Source: Acidobacteriota bacterium (lineage in GTDB: Bacteria > Acidobacteriota > Terriglobia > Terriglobales > Acidobacteriaceae). Taken from it: a stretch of DNA of 35,507 nucleotides. Below the pieces are notes generated by a model. The model was not told where the DNA came from. It searched no databases and saw nothing but the letters and a program-made list of their open reading frames with translations. A program made the position numbers and the translations under genes. Below are positions 1-6,814 of this stretch, in pieces (within the stretch, counting starts at the first letter, position 1; every line of letters begins with the position of its first letter). Location: assembly GCA_021780415.1 (NCBI GenBank), contig JAJXYW010000197.1, positions 1 to 35,507 on the forward strand. The letters are read 5' to 3'.

Positions 1-11
1 AGCGCAAAGAA

Positions 12-30
12 GCTCGCGCGGCGCGCGAGC
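12..30. other. GC-rich perfect hairpin
   Basis: Eight-base arms GCTCGCGC and GCGCGAGC face each other around a 3-nt GGC loop. No T-run follows, so this is not a standard intrinsic terminator. It may belong to the end of a gene outside the window. The rest of 31-160 shows no gene; bases 60-90 (TGTGGAGCGCGC...) resemble bases 33,108-33,135. Confidence 0.35.
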
Positions 31-160
31 CCCACAACAACAGCGTTCGCGATGAGCATCTGTGGAGCGCGCACGCCGTGCGCGCTGTCTTCCCAACGAC
101 GAATGAGCGCCTCCTGATGCTCCATCGTTGTCTGTGTCTTGGTCGTATCCGTCGTTGCTT

Positions 161-250
161 GTGTGTTGGTAGTAAGGCGCGCAGGCCCGCGCCAGCGGGC
201 CGGAGTGCCGTGTCCCTCCGCGCCGCGAGCGCCGTGTCCCCCCGGCCCGC
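161..250 (+). repeat. Copy of dispersed TIR-type repeat (family B)
   Basis: Starts GTGTGTTGGTAGTAAGGC and continues through GGAGTGCCGTGTCCC to CGCCGCGAGCGCC. The same string occurs at 9,881-9,958, reversed near 30,291-30,376 and 33,425-33,560, and at 34,696-34,745. The open frame across it (78-305) is only the translation of the repeat. Bases 120-160 (TCGTTGTCTGTGTCTTGG...) look like a degenerate further copy of the end motif. Confidence 0.8.
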
Positions 251-309
251 GAGCGCCCGTGGCCGATGGTGGGGGAGTATGATGAGGACAACCAAACAAG
301 GTTGAGCTG

Positions 310-507
310 ATGGCCCCAAAAGTACGAGACCTGATCGCCGAATTGGAAAGGGCCGGATTCGTGAATCGCGGGGGCAAAGGAAGCCACCGCAACTTCGTCC
401 ACCCGAGTGCCCAAAAACCCGTAACGATTTCCGGCCGACCTGGGGATGACGCAAAGCAGTATCAGGTTCGAGCGGTACGCTTGGCCCTGGAGGAGTCAAG
501 GAAATGA
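310..507 (+). CDS. hicA: HicA-family mRNA interferase toxin
   Basis: A 65-residue protein of the HicA (YcfA) family, small dsRNA-binding-fold toxins that cleave mRNA when not held by HicB. The family pattern is clear: an N-terminal helix (VRDLIAELERAGF), then GGKGSHRNFVHP carrying the expected catalytic histidine at residue 26, then a strand VTISGRPGDD and a C-terminal helix. The length is normal for HicA. An AAGG Shine-Dalgarno lies at 298-301, eight bases before the ATG. The stop codon overlaps the hicB start (ATGA), the usual toxin-first order of this family. Nothing looks damaged. Confidence 0.9.
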   Translation: MAPKVRDLIAELERAGFVNRGGKGSHRNFVHPSAQKPVTISGRPGDDAKQYQVRAVRLALEESRK

Positions 508-743
508 AAGATAGCGCCAAGTACGCGAAGATCGTTGAATGGTCCGAGGAAGATCAGTGTTATGTCGGGAGCGCGCCCGGGCTGATTCTCGGCGGTTGCC
601 ACGGCGATGACGAGAAGGCGGTATTCGAGGAGCTTTGCCGGATCGTCGACGAAGCGATCGAGCTCTACCGGAAGGACCGGAAACCTCTACCGCCCGCCAC
701 CTCCGGCCGTGACTTCGCCAATCGGATGCAGGATGTCGCTTAA
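504..743 (+). CDS. hicB: HicB-family antitoxin
   Basis: A 79-residue partner of HicA, recognised by the partial RNase H-like fold pattern YAKIVEWSEEDQCYVGSAPG, then GCHGDDEKAVFEEL and a helix ending in DEAIELYRKDRKPLPP. HicB proteins bind and neutralise HicA and often repress their own operon. After residue 62 the tail is short, and no separate helix-turn-helix or ribbon-helix-helix domain is visible, so autoregulation by this short form is uncertain. It starts inside the hicA stop (4-bp ATGA overlap) with GGAGG at 489-493 about ten bases upstream. Function is assigned from family pattern and pairing. Confidence 0.88.
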   Translation: MKDSAKYAKIVEWSEEDQCYVGSAPGLILGGCHGDDEKAVFEELCRIVDEAIELYRKDRKPLPPATSGRDFANRMQDVA

Positions 744-966
744 CCGGCGGCCCGTAGCGGCCGGGCCTGCCGTTCGCCCATTGTCGCCGTGACGTCGTGC
801 CAGCGGCTGTCGTGGCCGCAACGCCGTAGCCGCGGGCTCCAGCCCGCCGGGTGGGTGGATCACCGCAGGCGCGCGAGCCTGTCCTGAGCGAGGCGAAGGA
901 AATAGAGAATCTCCCGGCACCAGCATCACGTCCCAACTCGCATGTAGCTCCACGGACCCCCTCACC

Positions 967-1807
967 ATGACCACCTCCCACGCTGACCGCCTCCTCGCCA
1001 AGATCAAGGCCCACGACGCCCTCATCGGCATCATCGGCATGGGCTACGTCGGCCTCCCGTTGGCTCTCGCCTTCGTCGAGAAGGGCTTCCCCGTCCTCGG
1101 CTTCGACGTGGACCCCGACAAGGTCGCCAAGCTCAACCGCGGCGAGGGCTACATCAAGCACCTCGACGGCGGTCGCATCGCCGCCGCGGTCGCGACCGGC
1201 GGCTTCACCGCAACCGCCGACTTTGCCCGCCTCGGCGAGGCCGACGCCGTCCTCATCTGCGTCCCCACCCCGTTGACGCCGCAGCGCGAGCCCGACATGA
1301 CCTACGTGGATGCGGCCGCCCACCAGGTCCGCGCGACCCTCCGCCCCGGTCAGCTCATCATCCTCGAATCCACCACCTACCCCGGCACCACCGACGAGCG
1401 CCTCAAGTCCATCCTGGAGTCCTCAACGTTCGCATCGCCCATTGTCAGGAACGGCCCGCAGCGTCGGGACGAACGATCCAAGACAGATCCTTCGCTCGCT
1501 GCGCTCGCTCAGGATGACGGTGAAGCTGTCATCCTGAGGAGGACCGCCGAAGGCGGGCCGACGAAGGATCTCGTGGTCCGCAGCGGTGAGCCTGTCCTGA
1601 GCGGAGAGACCGCGGATGCGTTCCTGGCCGGGTCTGCCGTCCTTGACCTCCGTACCACTCACTGCCGAGACGCTCGCGGCCAACGACGCCGTCGTCCTCA
1701 TCACCGACCACAAGGCGGTCGACTACGCGATGATCCGCGACCATGCGCAGTTGGTCGTTGACACCCGCGGGATGTTGAAGGCCGCTGGAAACGTGGTCAA
1801 AGCGTAG
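967..1807 (+). pseudogene. Nucleotide-sugar (UDP-GlcNAc-type) 6-dehydrogenase, core replaced by a repeat
   Basis: The first 153 codons (to about 1,425) are a clear UDP-glucose/UDP-N-acetyl-sugar dehydrogenase N-terminus: the Rossmann motif GIIGMGYVGLPLA, then VLICVPTPL and LESTTYPGTTDE. From about 1,426 to 1,637 the sequence is unrelated and contains a palindromic repeat (1,485-1,608). From about 1,640 to 1,804, in another reading frame, the family C-terminus returns: VPLTAETLAANDAVVLITDH and LVVDTRGMLK. Roughly 215 residues of a protein normally about 430 long are missing, including the active-site cysteine region. The enzyme would have oxidised a UDP-sugar to a uronic acid for the glycan made here. 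The current open frame runs 967-1,761 but encodes a chimera. There is no Shine-Dalgarno before the ATG. Confidence 0.88.
1485..1608. repeat. Palindromic GTCATCCTGAG / GAAGGATCT repeat (family A)
   Basis: AGATCCTTCG...AGGATGAC (1,485-1,518) is followed after 9 nt by GTCATCCTGAGG...CGAAGGATCT (1,528-1,571), giving a long imperfect inverted repeat. A further GTCCTGAGCGGAGAG occurs at about 1,594-1,608. The same family is found at 6,418-6,660 and 33,245-33,369, with a fragment (GTCCTGAGCGAGGCGAAGGA) near 881-900. This copy lies in the gap of the broken dehydrogenase. Confidence 0.85.
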
Positions 1808-1843
1808 CCGCTGACGGAGGTTCCTTCTTGGCAAGGTGTTAAG

Positions 1844-2083
1844 ATGGACTACATGGAACGCTCAGACCGAATCGTGCTCGCTCCCGACGTGCTGGTTGGA
1901 AAGCCGGTCGTTCGGGGGACGCGTCTGTCGGTCGAGTTCGTTGTTGGGTTGTTCGGCCAGGGCTGGTCGGAGCAGCAGGTGCTCGAGAGTTACCCGAACC
2001 TGACGCACGACGATGTCGTGGCGTGTCTCCACTACGCGGCCGAGATCCTCAAGACGGGGCGGGTCTACCCTCTCGCTGTTTAG
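1844..2083 (+). CDS. DUF433 antitoxin-like protein
   Basis: A 79-residue DUF433 protein. The family core is GKPVVRGTRLSVEFVVGLF, followed by the helix-turn-helix-like GWSEQQVLESYPNLTHDDVV and a C-terminal helix CLHYAAEIL. DUF433 proteins are predicted DNA-binding antitoxins that usually precede a DUF5615 PIN-like toxin, exactly the arrangement here. AAGGTG at 1,833-1,838 is a good Shine-Dalgarno for the ATG at 1,844; an in-frame ATG at 1,853 is an alternative. The gene looks intact although its partner does not. Confidence 0.85.
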   Translation: MDYMERSDRIVLAPDVLVGKPVVRGTRLSVEFVVGLFGQGWSEQQVLESYPNLTHDDVVACLHYAAEILKTGRVYPLAV

Positions 2084-2086
2084 GTC

Positions 2087-2716
2087 ATGCGTATTCTGGC
2101 CAACGTGAACATTCCTGCCGCTGCGGTCGCGGCCCTGGAGACTACGGGTCACGACGTGGCGTGGGTGAGCCGCATCAGTCCCGGCGCCGGCGACCGCGAA
2201 GTCCTGACGCGAGTGGCGCAAGAGCACAGGGTGATCGTGACGTTCGACAAGAATTTCGGCGAGCTCGCATGCCGCAGTCGGCTGCCGGCCGATGCGGGTG
2301 TGATCCTGTGCCGATTTGCAGCTGAATCTCCGGAGCGACTGGCGGAACGCCTGGCGGCCGCGTTCTCGTTGCCAACCCAATGGCAGGGCATGTCTCCGTC
2401 ATCTAGGACAACACAGTGCGATCGATCCCGCTCCCTGTCAGCCCGCCGCAACCGCAGGGACGTAGTGTCTTCCCGTCCTCTTACCCTCTTCACCTCTTTG
2501 CCTCCTAATATGAAGCGGACGCACGAAGACCTGGAAGCCTTGCAGCAAGCGATGGAGTTGCTGGCCAAGACCTATCCGAAAGCGAGGTCGTTCCCCAAGG
2601 GACAGTATTGCGGGTTGACCAGCCAGACTTGCCATGGAGCCGCGCCTATCCTTTCACAGTCCGTCGGGGGTGGGTCATCAATTCGAACGTATCGGCTTGT
2701 TTGGAAACATCGATGA
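2087..2716 (+). CDS. DUF5615 PIN-like toxin, C-terminus probably frameshifted
   Basis: Residues 1 to about 95 match DUF5615 (PIN-like/Mut7-C) proteins: MRILANVNIPAAAVAALE, then the segment ending in HDVAWV, then HRVIVTFDKNFGELA and AGVILCRF. The first metal-ligand position usually reads D(E/N)N, but here it is ANVN. After LAERLAAAF this frame drifts into unrelated sequence and stays open to 2,716. In another frame, bases 2,386-2,440 read GHVSVI, a stop, then DNTVRSIPLP, which looks like the family C-terminus. A single-base indel near 2,355-2,380 plus a nonsense codon (TAG 2,404-2,406) therefore probably destroyed the toxin. It starts 3 nt after the DUF433 stop. The tail from ATG 2,510 (68 codons) is unrecognised; its stop overlaps the next gene's ATG. 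Confidence 0.65.
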   Translation: MRILANVNIPAAAVAALETTGHDVAWVSRISPGAGDREVLTRVAQEHRVIVTFDKNFGELACRSRLPADAGVILCRFAAESPERLAERLAAAFSLPTQWQGMSPSSRTTQCDRSRSLSARRNRRDVVSSRPLTLFTSLPPNMKRTHEDLEALQQAMELLAKTYPKARSFPKGQYCGLTSQTCHGAAPILSQSVGGGSSIRTYRLVWKHR

Positions 2717-4176
2717 TTTCTGTCTTTGTTGATAAGCACCTCCAATATCCTGACAATGAGTTTCATTTCTCTCCGCACGAGCAGTATCCGGAATATGGGT
2801 TGGTTGATATTTCAGCCCGCCCCAATCCCGTCTATGCCGCCGTCCGCGAATGCTTCGCGCAGGCAGGCTTGGACCGGGAGCACCTGGGGCGCCCGGAGTG
2901 GAACCCTCTGGGGGCCTTCATCAAGCCGGGCTGCCAGGTCTTCATCCTATGTAACTTCGTCTACCACAGGCGCCCTCTAGAATCGAAGCGTGTCTTTCAG
3001 GCCAAGTGCACGCATGCCTCTGTGATCCGTGCATTGGTGGATTATGTCTTGATTGCCGTTGGCGCTTCGGGGAAAGTACTCCTTGGCAACGCGCCGCTGC
3101 AGTCATGTCGGTGGGGTGCGGTGCTAGAGGAAACCGGGGCAGATACGGTGCTGGAGTTTTACCGGGGGAGACACCTTCCAGTGCAGGCGAGGGACCTCAG
3201 ACTCTACGTCACCGAGCGGAGCTGGCTGGGAAGCACGACGCATACGGAAACTAAACCTCTGCGGGGCAACGCCGTGGTGATCGATCTCGGGCTGGAGAGC
3301 CTTCTGGCGCAGCTCTACTCGCCAAGACGGCCTGAGCCACGATTCCGAGTCGCAGACTACGATGCCGAGGAGACGGAGGGGTCTCATACAGCATCGACAC
3401 ATCAGTACATCGTGCATCAGGATGTTCTCCAGTCTGATGCGATTATCTGCGTCCCCAAACTCAAGACGCATCAGAAGGTCGGCGTCACATGCAGCCTGAA
3501 GGGGTTTGTGGGAATCGCGGGGCGAAAGGACTGCCTGGCGCACCACAGGTTTGGCAACCCAGCTCATGGAGGAGATGAATATCCTAACTCTGGGGCCTGC
3601 TGGGAAGCCATTTCCCGGTTCTATGACTGGGTGCAGAGGCCACGAGCGCAGGGGCTGACTAAAGCGTCACTCCAGGTCGCCGATCGCTCCCTGAAGCGCA
3701 TGCTCAGGCTCTTGGGCGTGATCCAAGCGGGGGCATGGTTCGGAAACGACACGGCCTGGCGCATGGCTCTTGACCTCGCGAGGATAGCGCTCTACGCCGA
3801 CAAGTCTGGGCGGATGTCCGACGCTCGTCAGCGAACGGTGTTGTCACTTGTCGATGGGGTTGTTGGCGGTGAAGGCGAGGGCCCGCTCTCGCCAACGGCT
3901 GTGAGGTCGGGTTCGCTCGTTTTTTCGGATGACGTTGCCTTGGCTGACTGGAGCGCGTGCAGGTTGATGGGATACGACCCAGCCTCCATCCCGCTTGTGC
4001 GGGAAGCGTTTCGGCCCATGCGCTACCCTGTAGCAAACGAATCCATTGGCGACCTAAACGCGGTGTCGAACCGCCCAGGAGATGCCGCGGAACTGGGGCC
4101 TGCACTGGGACGCCCTTTCCGCCCGCCGGCCGGTTGGCTCGGGCGAGTGGAGATGCGTGGGACCAGTCAACTTTGA
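2713..4176 (+). CDS. DUF362 domain protein of a polysaccharide locus
   Basis: A 487-residue protein with a DUF362 pattern in its middle: VLQSDAIICVPKLKTHQKVG, then SLKGFVGIAGRKD, a histidine-containing stretch, and later VLSLVDGVVGGEGEGP. No CxxCxxC ferredoxin cluster is visible, so this is the form without 4Fe-4S domains. The reaction of DUF362 proteins is unknown to me. I chose ATG 2,713 (MISVFVDKHLQ...) over the longer frame opening at 2,608, because the extra residues look like noise and GGAAAC lies just upstream. It precedes a PaaK/CapK-like adenylate-forming enzyme, which suggests joint action on a carboxylate or a glycan substituent, but that is inference. No signal peptide is seen. 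Confidence 0.7.
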   Translation: MISVFVDKHLQYPDNEFHFSPHEQYPEYGLVDISARPNPVYAAVRECFAQAGLDREHLGRPEWNPLGAFIKPGCQVFILCNFVYHRRPLESKRVFQAKCTHASVIRALVDYVLIAVGASGKVLLGNAPLQSCRWGAVLEETGADTVLEFYRGRHLPVQARDLRLYVTERSWLGSTTHTETKPLRGNAVVIDLGLESLLAQLYSPRRPEPRFRVADYDAEETEGSHTASTHQYIVHQDVLQSDAIICVPKLKTHQKVGVTCSLKGFVGIAGRKDCLAHHRFGNPAHGGDEYPNSGACWEAISRFYDWVQRPRAQGLTKASLQVADRSLKRMLRLLGVIQAGAWFGNDTAWRMALDLARIALYADKSGRMSDARQRTVLSLVDGVVGGEGEGPLSPTAVRSGSLVFSDDVALADWSACRLMGYDPASIPLVREAFRPMRYPVANESIGDLNAVSNRPGDAAELGPALGRPFRPPAGWLGRVEMRGTSQL

Positions 4177-4309
4177 AGCAGACGAGAGCAGATGGGAAAG
4201 TGCCTTCTGGCCCGATGGGTCGTGGTGATGCCCGCGGCGGAGAAGGCCGGCACTGAAAGCTTCACCGCCTGTGCCTGCGGCCATCGTTCCAAGGGTGGTG
4301 GTGATCCGA

Positions 4310-4332
4310 GACGACCGTAAGGGTCGGTCGTC
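4310..4332 (+). promoter_or_regulatory. Hairpin just upstream of the PaaK-like gene's ribosome site
   Basis: GACGACCG (4,310-4,317) and CGGTCGTC (4,325-4,332) form a perfect 8-bp stem around a 7-nt loop. The stem ends 3 nt before AGGGG (4,336-4,340), the Shine-Dalgarno of the ATG at 4,347. No T-run follows. It could be a leader structure, a symmetric operator or a weak terminator of the DUF362 gene. The role is inferred from position only. Confidence 0.35.
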
Positions 4333-4346
4333 ATCAGGGGTTGAGT

Positions 4347-5765
4347 ATGCCTGACGCCCGAACGCTATTCGCGAAGACGGTAGGTATCCCGCTAAAGTCA
4401 CTCCTAAAGGGTGAGAAGAGGGCAGCTATCTTCAGGGAGTTGCTGGAGACTCAATGGTACGACCGTGAGAGGTTGCACGCGTTGAGGACTGCCCGACTTA
4501 AGCGCCTGCTTGTGGAGGTGACAGGCAACGTCCCCTTCTATCGCGATGAGATGAGGCGACTGGGATCGAGCCCGAGCAATGACGACCCGTGGCAGATCCT
4601 GCGTGCCCTGCCAATTCTCGACAAGGATCTCTACAGGTCACTTGGTGACGCTCTGGCGAGTGAGGGGCCGCGATGTAGACCACTCCTTGGGCACTCGAGC
4701 GGGACCACCGGCGCCCGCCTGGAAGTCAGGGTGGATCGAGCCGCGGCACCGTACAGGTACCTTGCTGGGTACAGAGGGCGCTCGTGGTGGGGCATTGCGC
4801 CAGGTGACCCGGAGGTAAAGATCTGGGGCAGTGGGCGCTTGACGGCGAGGACAGCACTGGACAAGGCCCTGGCAATCCGGCGCGAGGTGAAGGAGTGGGT
4901 GACTGGTGTGACGCTAGTGTCACCGTTCTTTCAAACGGATGTGGAGCTGGGGAAGGCGGCGCATGCTCTCTTTCGGCGAAAGCCGGTGGTTGTATTCGGC
5001 TATGCGAACAGTATTGCCATGCTCAGTTCATTCATGCTTCGCACACAGATGCGCCCGGGGCCTGGATGGCCGAAGGCGGTGTTTTTCACGAGCGAAACGA
5101 TGACTGAGCACCAAAAAGACATCGTGCGCCGTGCGTTTGCGGCACCAGTCGTTGCAGAGTACGGGAGCGTCGAAGCCGGCGTCATGGCCTTCGGTTGCCC
5201 GGCGGGTGGCCTCCACACCTCGGACGACATTTCGATTGTCGAAATCGTGGGCGAGGACGGGGTTCTTGCGGCTGACGAAGTGGGCGAGGTGGTGGTGACG
5301 AGCCTCATGGCCACGGACTTTCCCCTGATCCGGTACCGCCAAGGAGATTTGGCGAGTATTGCCAGTCGTTCGTGTGCTTGCGGCAGGACACTTGGGACAC
5401 TATCGACCTTGCAGGGGCGGTTGAACGATGTCCTGCGGTCGCCCTCAGGTGGAATCATTGACTTCATTGTCTTTGACCAGGCTATGAAGGATCAGGCATC
5501 AATTCGGCGCTTCAGGATCGTGGAGAAAGCAGCTGGTGACATTGACGTGCTATGTCAGCTCCATGCCGGTGCCAAATGGAGCGACGCGGACAGGGAGAGG
5601 TTGGTGTCCCAGTGTGCGGCCCTTCTGCCGAAGGATGTGCGAATTTCCACGAAAGTGGTAGGAGAGCTCCAGCAGGAGCGATCAGGGAAGTTTCGTATCA
5701 TTGTTCCGAAAGGCGGCAATTGGGTCGATACGGGCACGAGCCCGCCGGCTCATTTGCGGCCCTAA
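4347..5765 (+). CDS. PaaK/CapK-like adenylate-forming enzyme
   Basis: A 472-residue member of the phenylacetate-CoA ligase/CapK branch of the ANL superfamily, which activates a carboxylic acid with ATP. Visible marks are the phosphate-binding loop HSSGTTGARLEV (about residues 116-127), AEYGSVEAG, the hinge-region sequence FPLIRYRQGDLA, the cysteine-containing CACGR, and LQGRLNDVL. The late KFRIIVPK resembles the C-terminal lysine region. Members inside capsule/O-antigen loci (CapK type) are common but their substrates are mostly unknown. AGGGG six bases before the ATG supports 4,347 rather than the TTG at 4,341. It follows the DUF362 gene after 170 bp that contain a hairpin. Substrate cannot be told. 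Confidence 0.85.
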   Translation: MPDARTLFAKTVGIPLKSLLKGEKRAAIFRELLETQWYDRERLHALRTARLKRLLVEVTGNVPFYRDEMRRLGSSPSNDDPWQILRALPILDKDLYRSLGDALASEGPRCRPLLGHSSGTTGARLEVRVDRAAAPYRYLAGYRGRSWWGIAPGDPEVKIWGSGRLTARTALDKALAIRREVKEWVTGVTLVSPFFQTDVELGKAAHALFRRKPVVVFGYANSIAMLSSFMLRTQMRPGPGWPKAVFFTSETMTEHQKDIVRRAFAAPVVAEYGSVEAGVMAFGCPAGGLHTSDDISIVEIVGEDGVLAADEVGEVVVTSLMATDFPLIRYRQGDLASIASRSCACGRTLGTLSTLQGRLNDVLRSPSGGIIDFIVFDQAMKDQASIRRFRIVEKAAGDIDVLCQLHAGAKWSDADRERLVSQCAALLPKDVRISTKVVGELQQERSGKFRIIVPKGGNWVDTGTSPPAHLRP

Positions 5766-6136
5766 GCCGCGCAGGCTAACGCCCGCCGGTTTGGGACTCA
5801 GCATCGACCTCGTGCCCACCGAAGAAACCAGGAAACGGTGTGCCCTTGGGAAAGGCAGCGCGGGAGCAACTGCAAACCTAGCCCGTAACCATTCGAGTCA
5901 GAGCCCGCGGTTTGGTTCGACAACATCACCTTGGGGATTCTCGCCGAGACTGTGGGGGCTGCGGGGCGAGCGCCAGAGCGAGGAGGACGCCTCGAACCCG
6001 GCAGTTCGCTGGGGGAGATACGCAGATGCGTCCGGTGGAAGATCGCAGAGGGCTCATTGACGGGAAGGCCCTCGACGGGAAGGCTCTCGACCGCATTCGC
6101 GGCTGCCAACGCCGCTGCAGCAGCACCGAGTGCACC

Positions 6137-6358
6137 CACCGGCTGAAGATAGGCTTTACCTTCCCTTTTGATCCGTGGATGAAGGGGCCGTGGCGCGACG
6201 AGCTGAAGCAGAACGCCATCGGCGCCGGCGCCACCGCGTTGCAAGGTCTCATCCGCAACCATGAGCTGGCGCGCTGCTGGGACCGCTATCAGGCCGGCCA
6301 CGTGCACTGGTCCCGCCCCTGGAGCCTCTACGCCCTCTCTCGAATGCAGGGGGTGTGA
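6137..6358 (+). pseudogene. C-terminal remnant of an asparagine synthase (glutamine-hydrolysing)
   Basis: About 73 codons ending at a TGA read LKIGFTFPFDPWMKGPWRDE, then a helical stretch, then CWDRYQAGHVHWSRPWSLYAL. This is the characteristic end of AsnB-type asparagine synthases found in glycan loci. Nothing recognisable as the glutaminase or synthetase core lies upstream, so only the tail survives. Between 5,766 and 6,136 I see no intact gene. In another frame, bases 5,910-5,985 read VWFDNITLGILAETVG, faintly like the end of a WcaJ/PssY-type sugar-phosphate transferase, which is a weak impression. Bases 6,059-6,089 hold a 15-bp direct duplication (GACGGGAAGGCCCTC). Confidence 0.75.
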
Positions 6359-6413
6359 CGCGCTGCGGCCGTCCCGCGGAATAGCCAGCCTTCGTTGGCA
6401 AGAGGTCCGACGA

Positions 6414-6660
6414 GTCTGTCATCCTGAGCGAGCGCAAATCGACCCCTGGGTGTTGTCATCCTGAGCGGGCGCAGCGAGGGTGGAATTGGCGGTCATCCTG
6501 AGCCGGAGCCAAGCGAAGGCGAAGGATCTTGTGAGCGAAGCAGGGGTGTTCCTGACAGCGGCGAACGACGAGATCCTTCGTCGTCCCGCCTGCGGCGGGC
6601 CTCCTCAGGATGACAGCGTGACCGTCATCCTGAGCGAGGCGCAAGCGCAAAGGCTAGATG
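6414..6660. repeat. Cluster of family A palindromic repeats
   Basis: GTCATCCTGAG occurs four times in direct orientation (6,418, 6,455, 6,492, 6,624) and once inverted (CTCAGGATGAC at 6,604-6,614). GCGAAGGATCTTGTG (about 6,519) and its mirror CGAGATCCTTCG (6,569-6,580) form the outer arms. The two long palindromes would fold into GC-rich stem-loops. No protein-coding signal is present. Confidence 0.85.
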
Positions 6661-6690
6661 CGAAACACTAGACACTAAATACATAAAGCA

Positions 6691-6812
6691 GTCACCGAAC
6701 ACCGAACACCGAACAACATACACCAAACACCAAACACCAAACATCATTCACTAGACAGTAGACACCAACCACTACACACCAGCCACTACACACCAGCCAC
6801 TACGGACCACTC
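6691..6812. repeat. CACCGAA/CACCAAA short tandem array upstream of the heptose cassette
   Basis: A run of CACCGAA units, then CACCAAA units, then longer variants (CTAGACA, CCACTACACACCAG repeated) extends to within 3 nt of the next start codon. A sister array sits at 10,133-10,210 on the other side of the heptose cassette. The strand is strongly A/C-biased, unlike its surroundings. It leaves no Shine-Dalgarno for the gene at 6,815. Confidence 0.8.
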
Positions 6813-6814
6813 AC

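Noticed and set aside
255..283. TATGAT as a -10 box for hicAB
   Set aside because: A reasonable -10 at 278-283, but no -35-like hexamer stands 16-18 nt upstream, so a promoter cannot be supported.
78..305. 75-codon open frame near the window start
   Set aside because: Its translation (RPAPAGRSAVSLRAASA) is the family B repeat, and the same peptide recurs wherever the repeat occurs in that frame.
2608..2712. Longer N-terminus of the DUF362 gene from 2,608
   Set aside because: The extra 35 residues (MRVDQPDLPWSR...) overlap another open frame and look non-coding; ATG 2,713 has a purine-rich site just before it.
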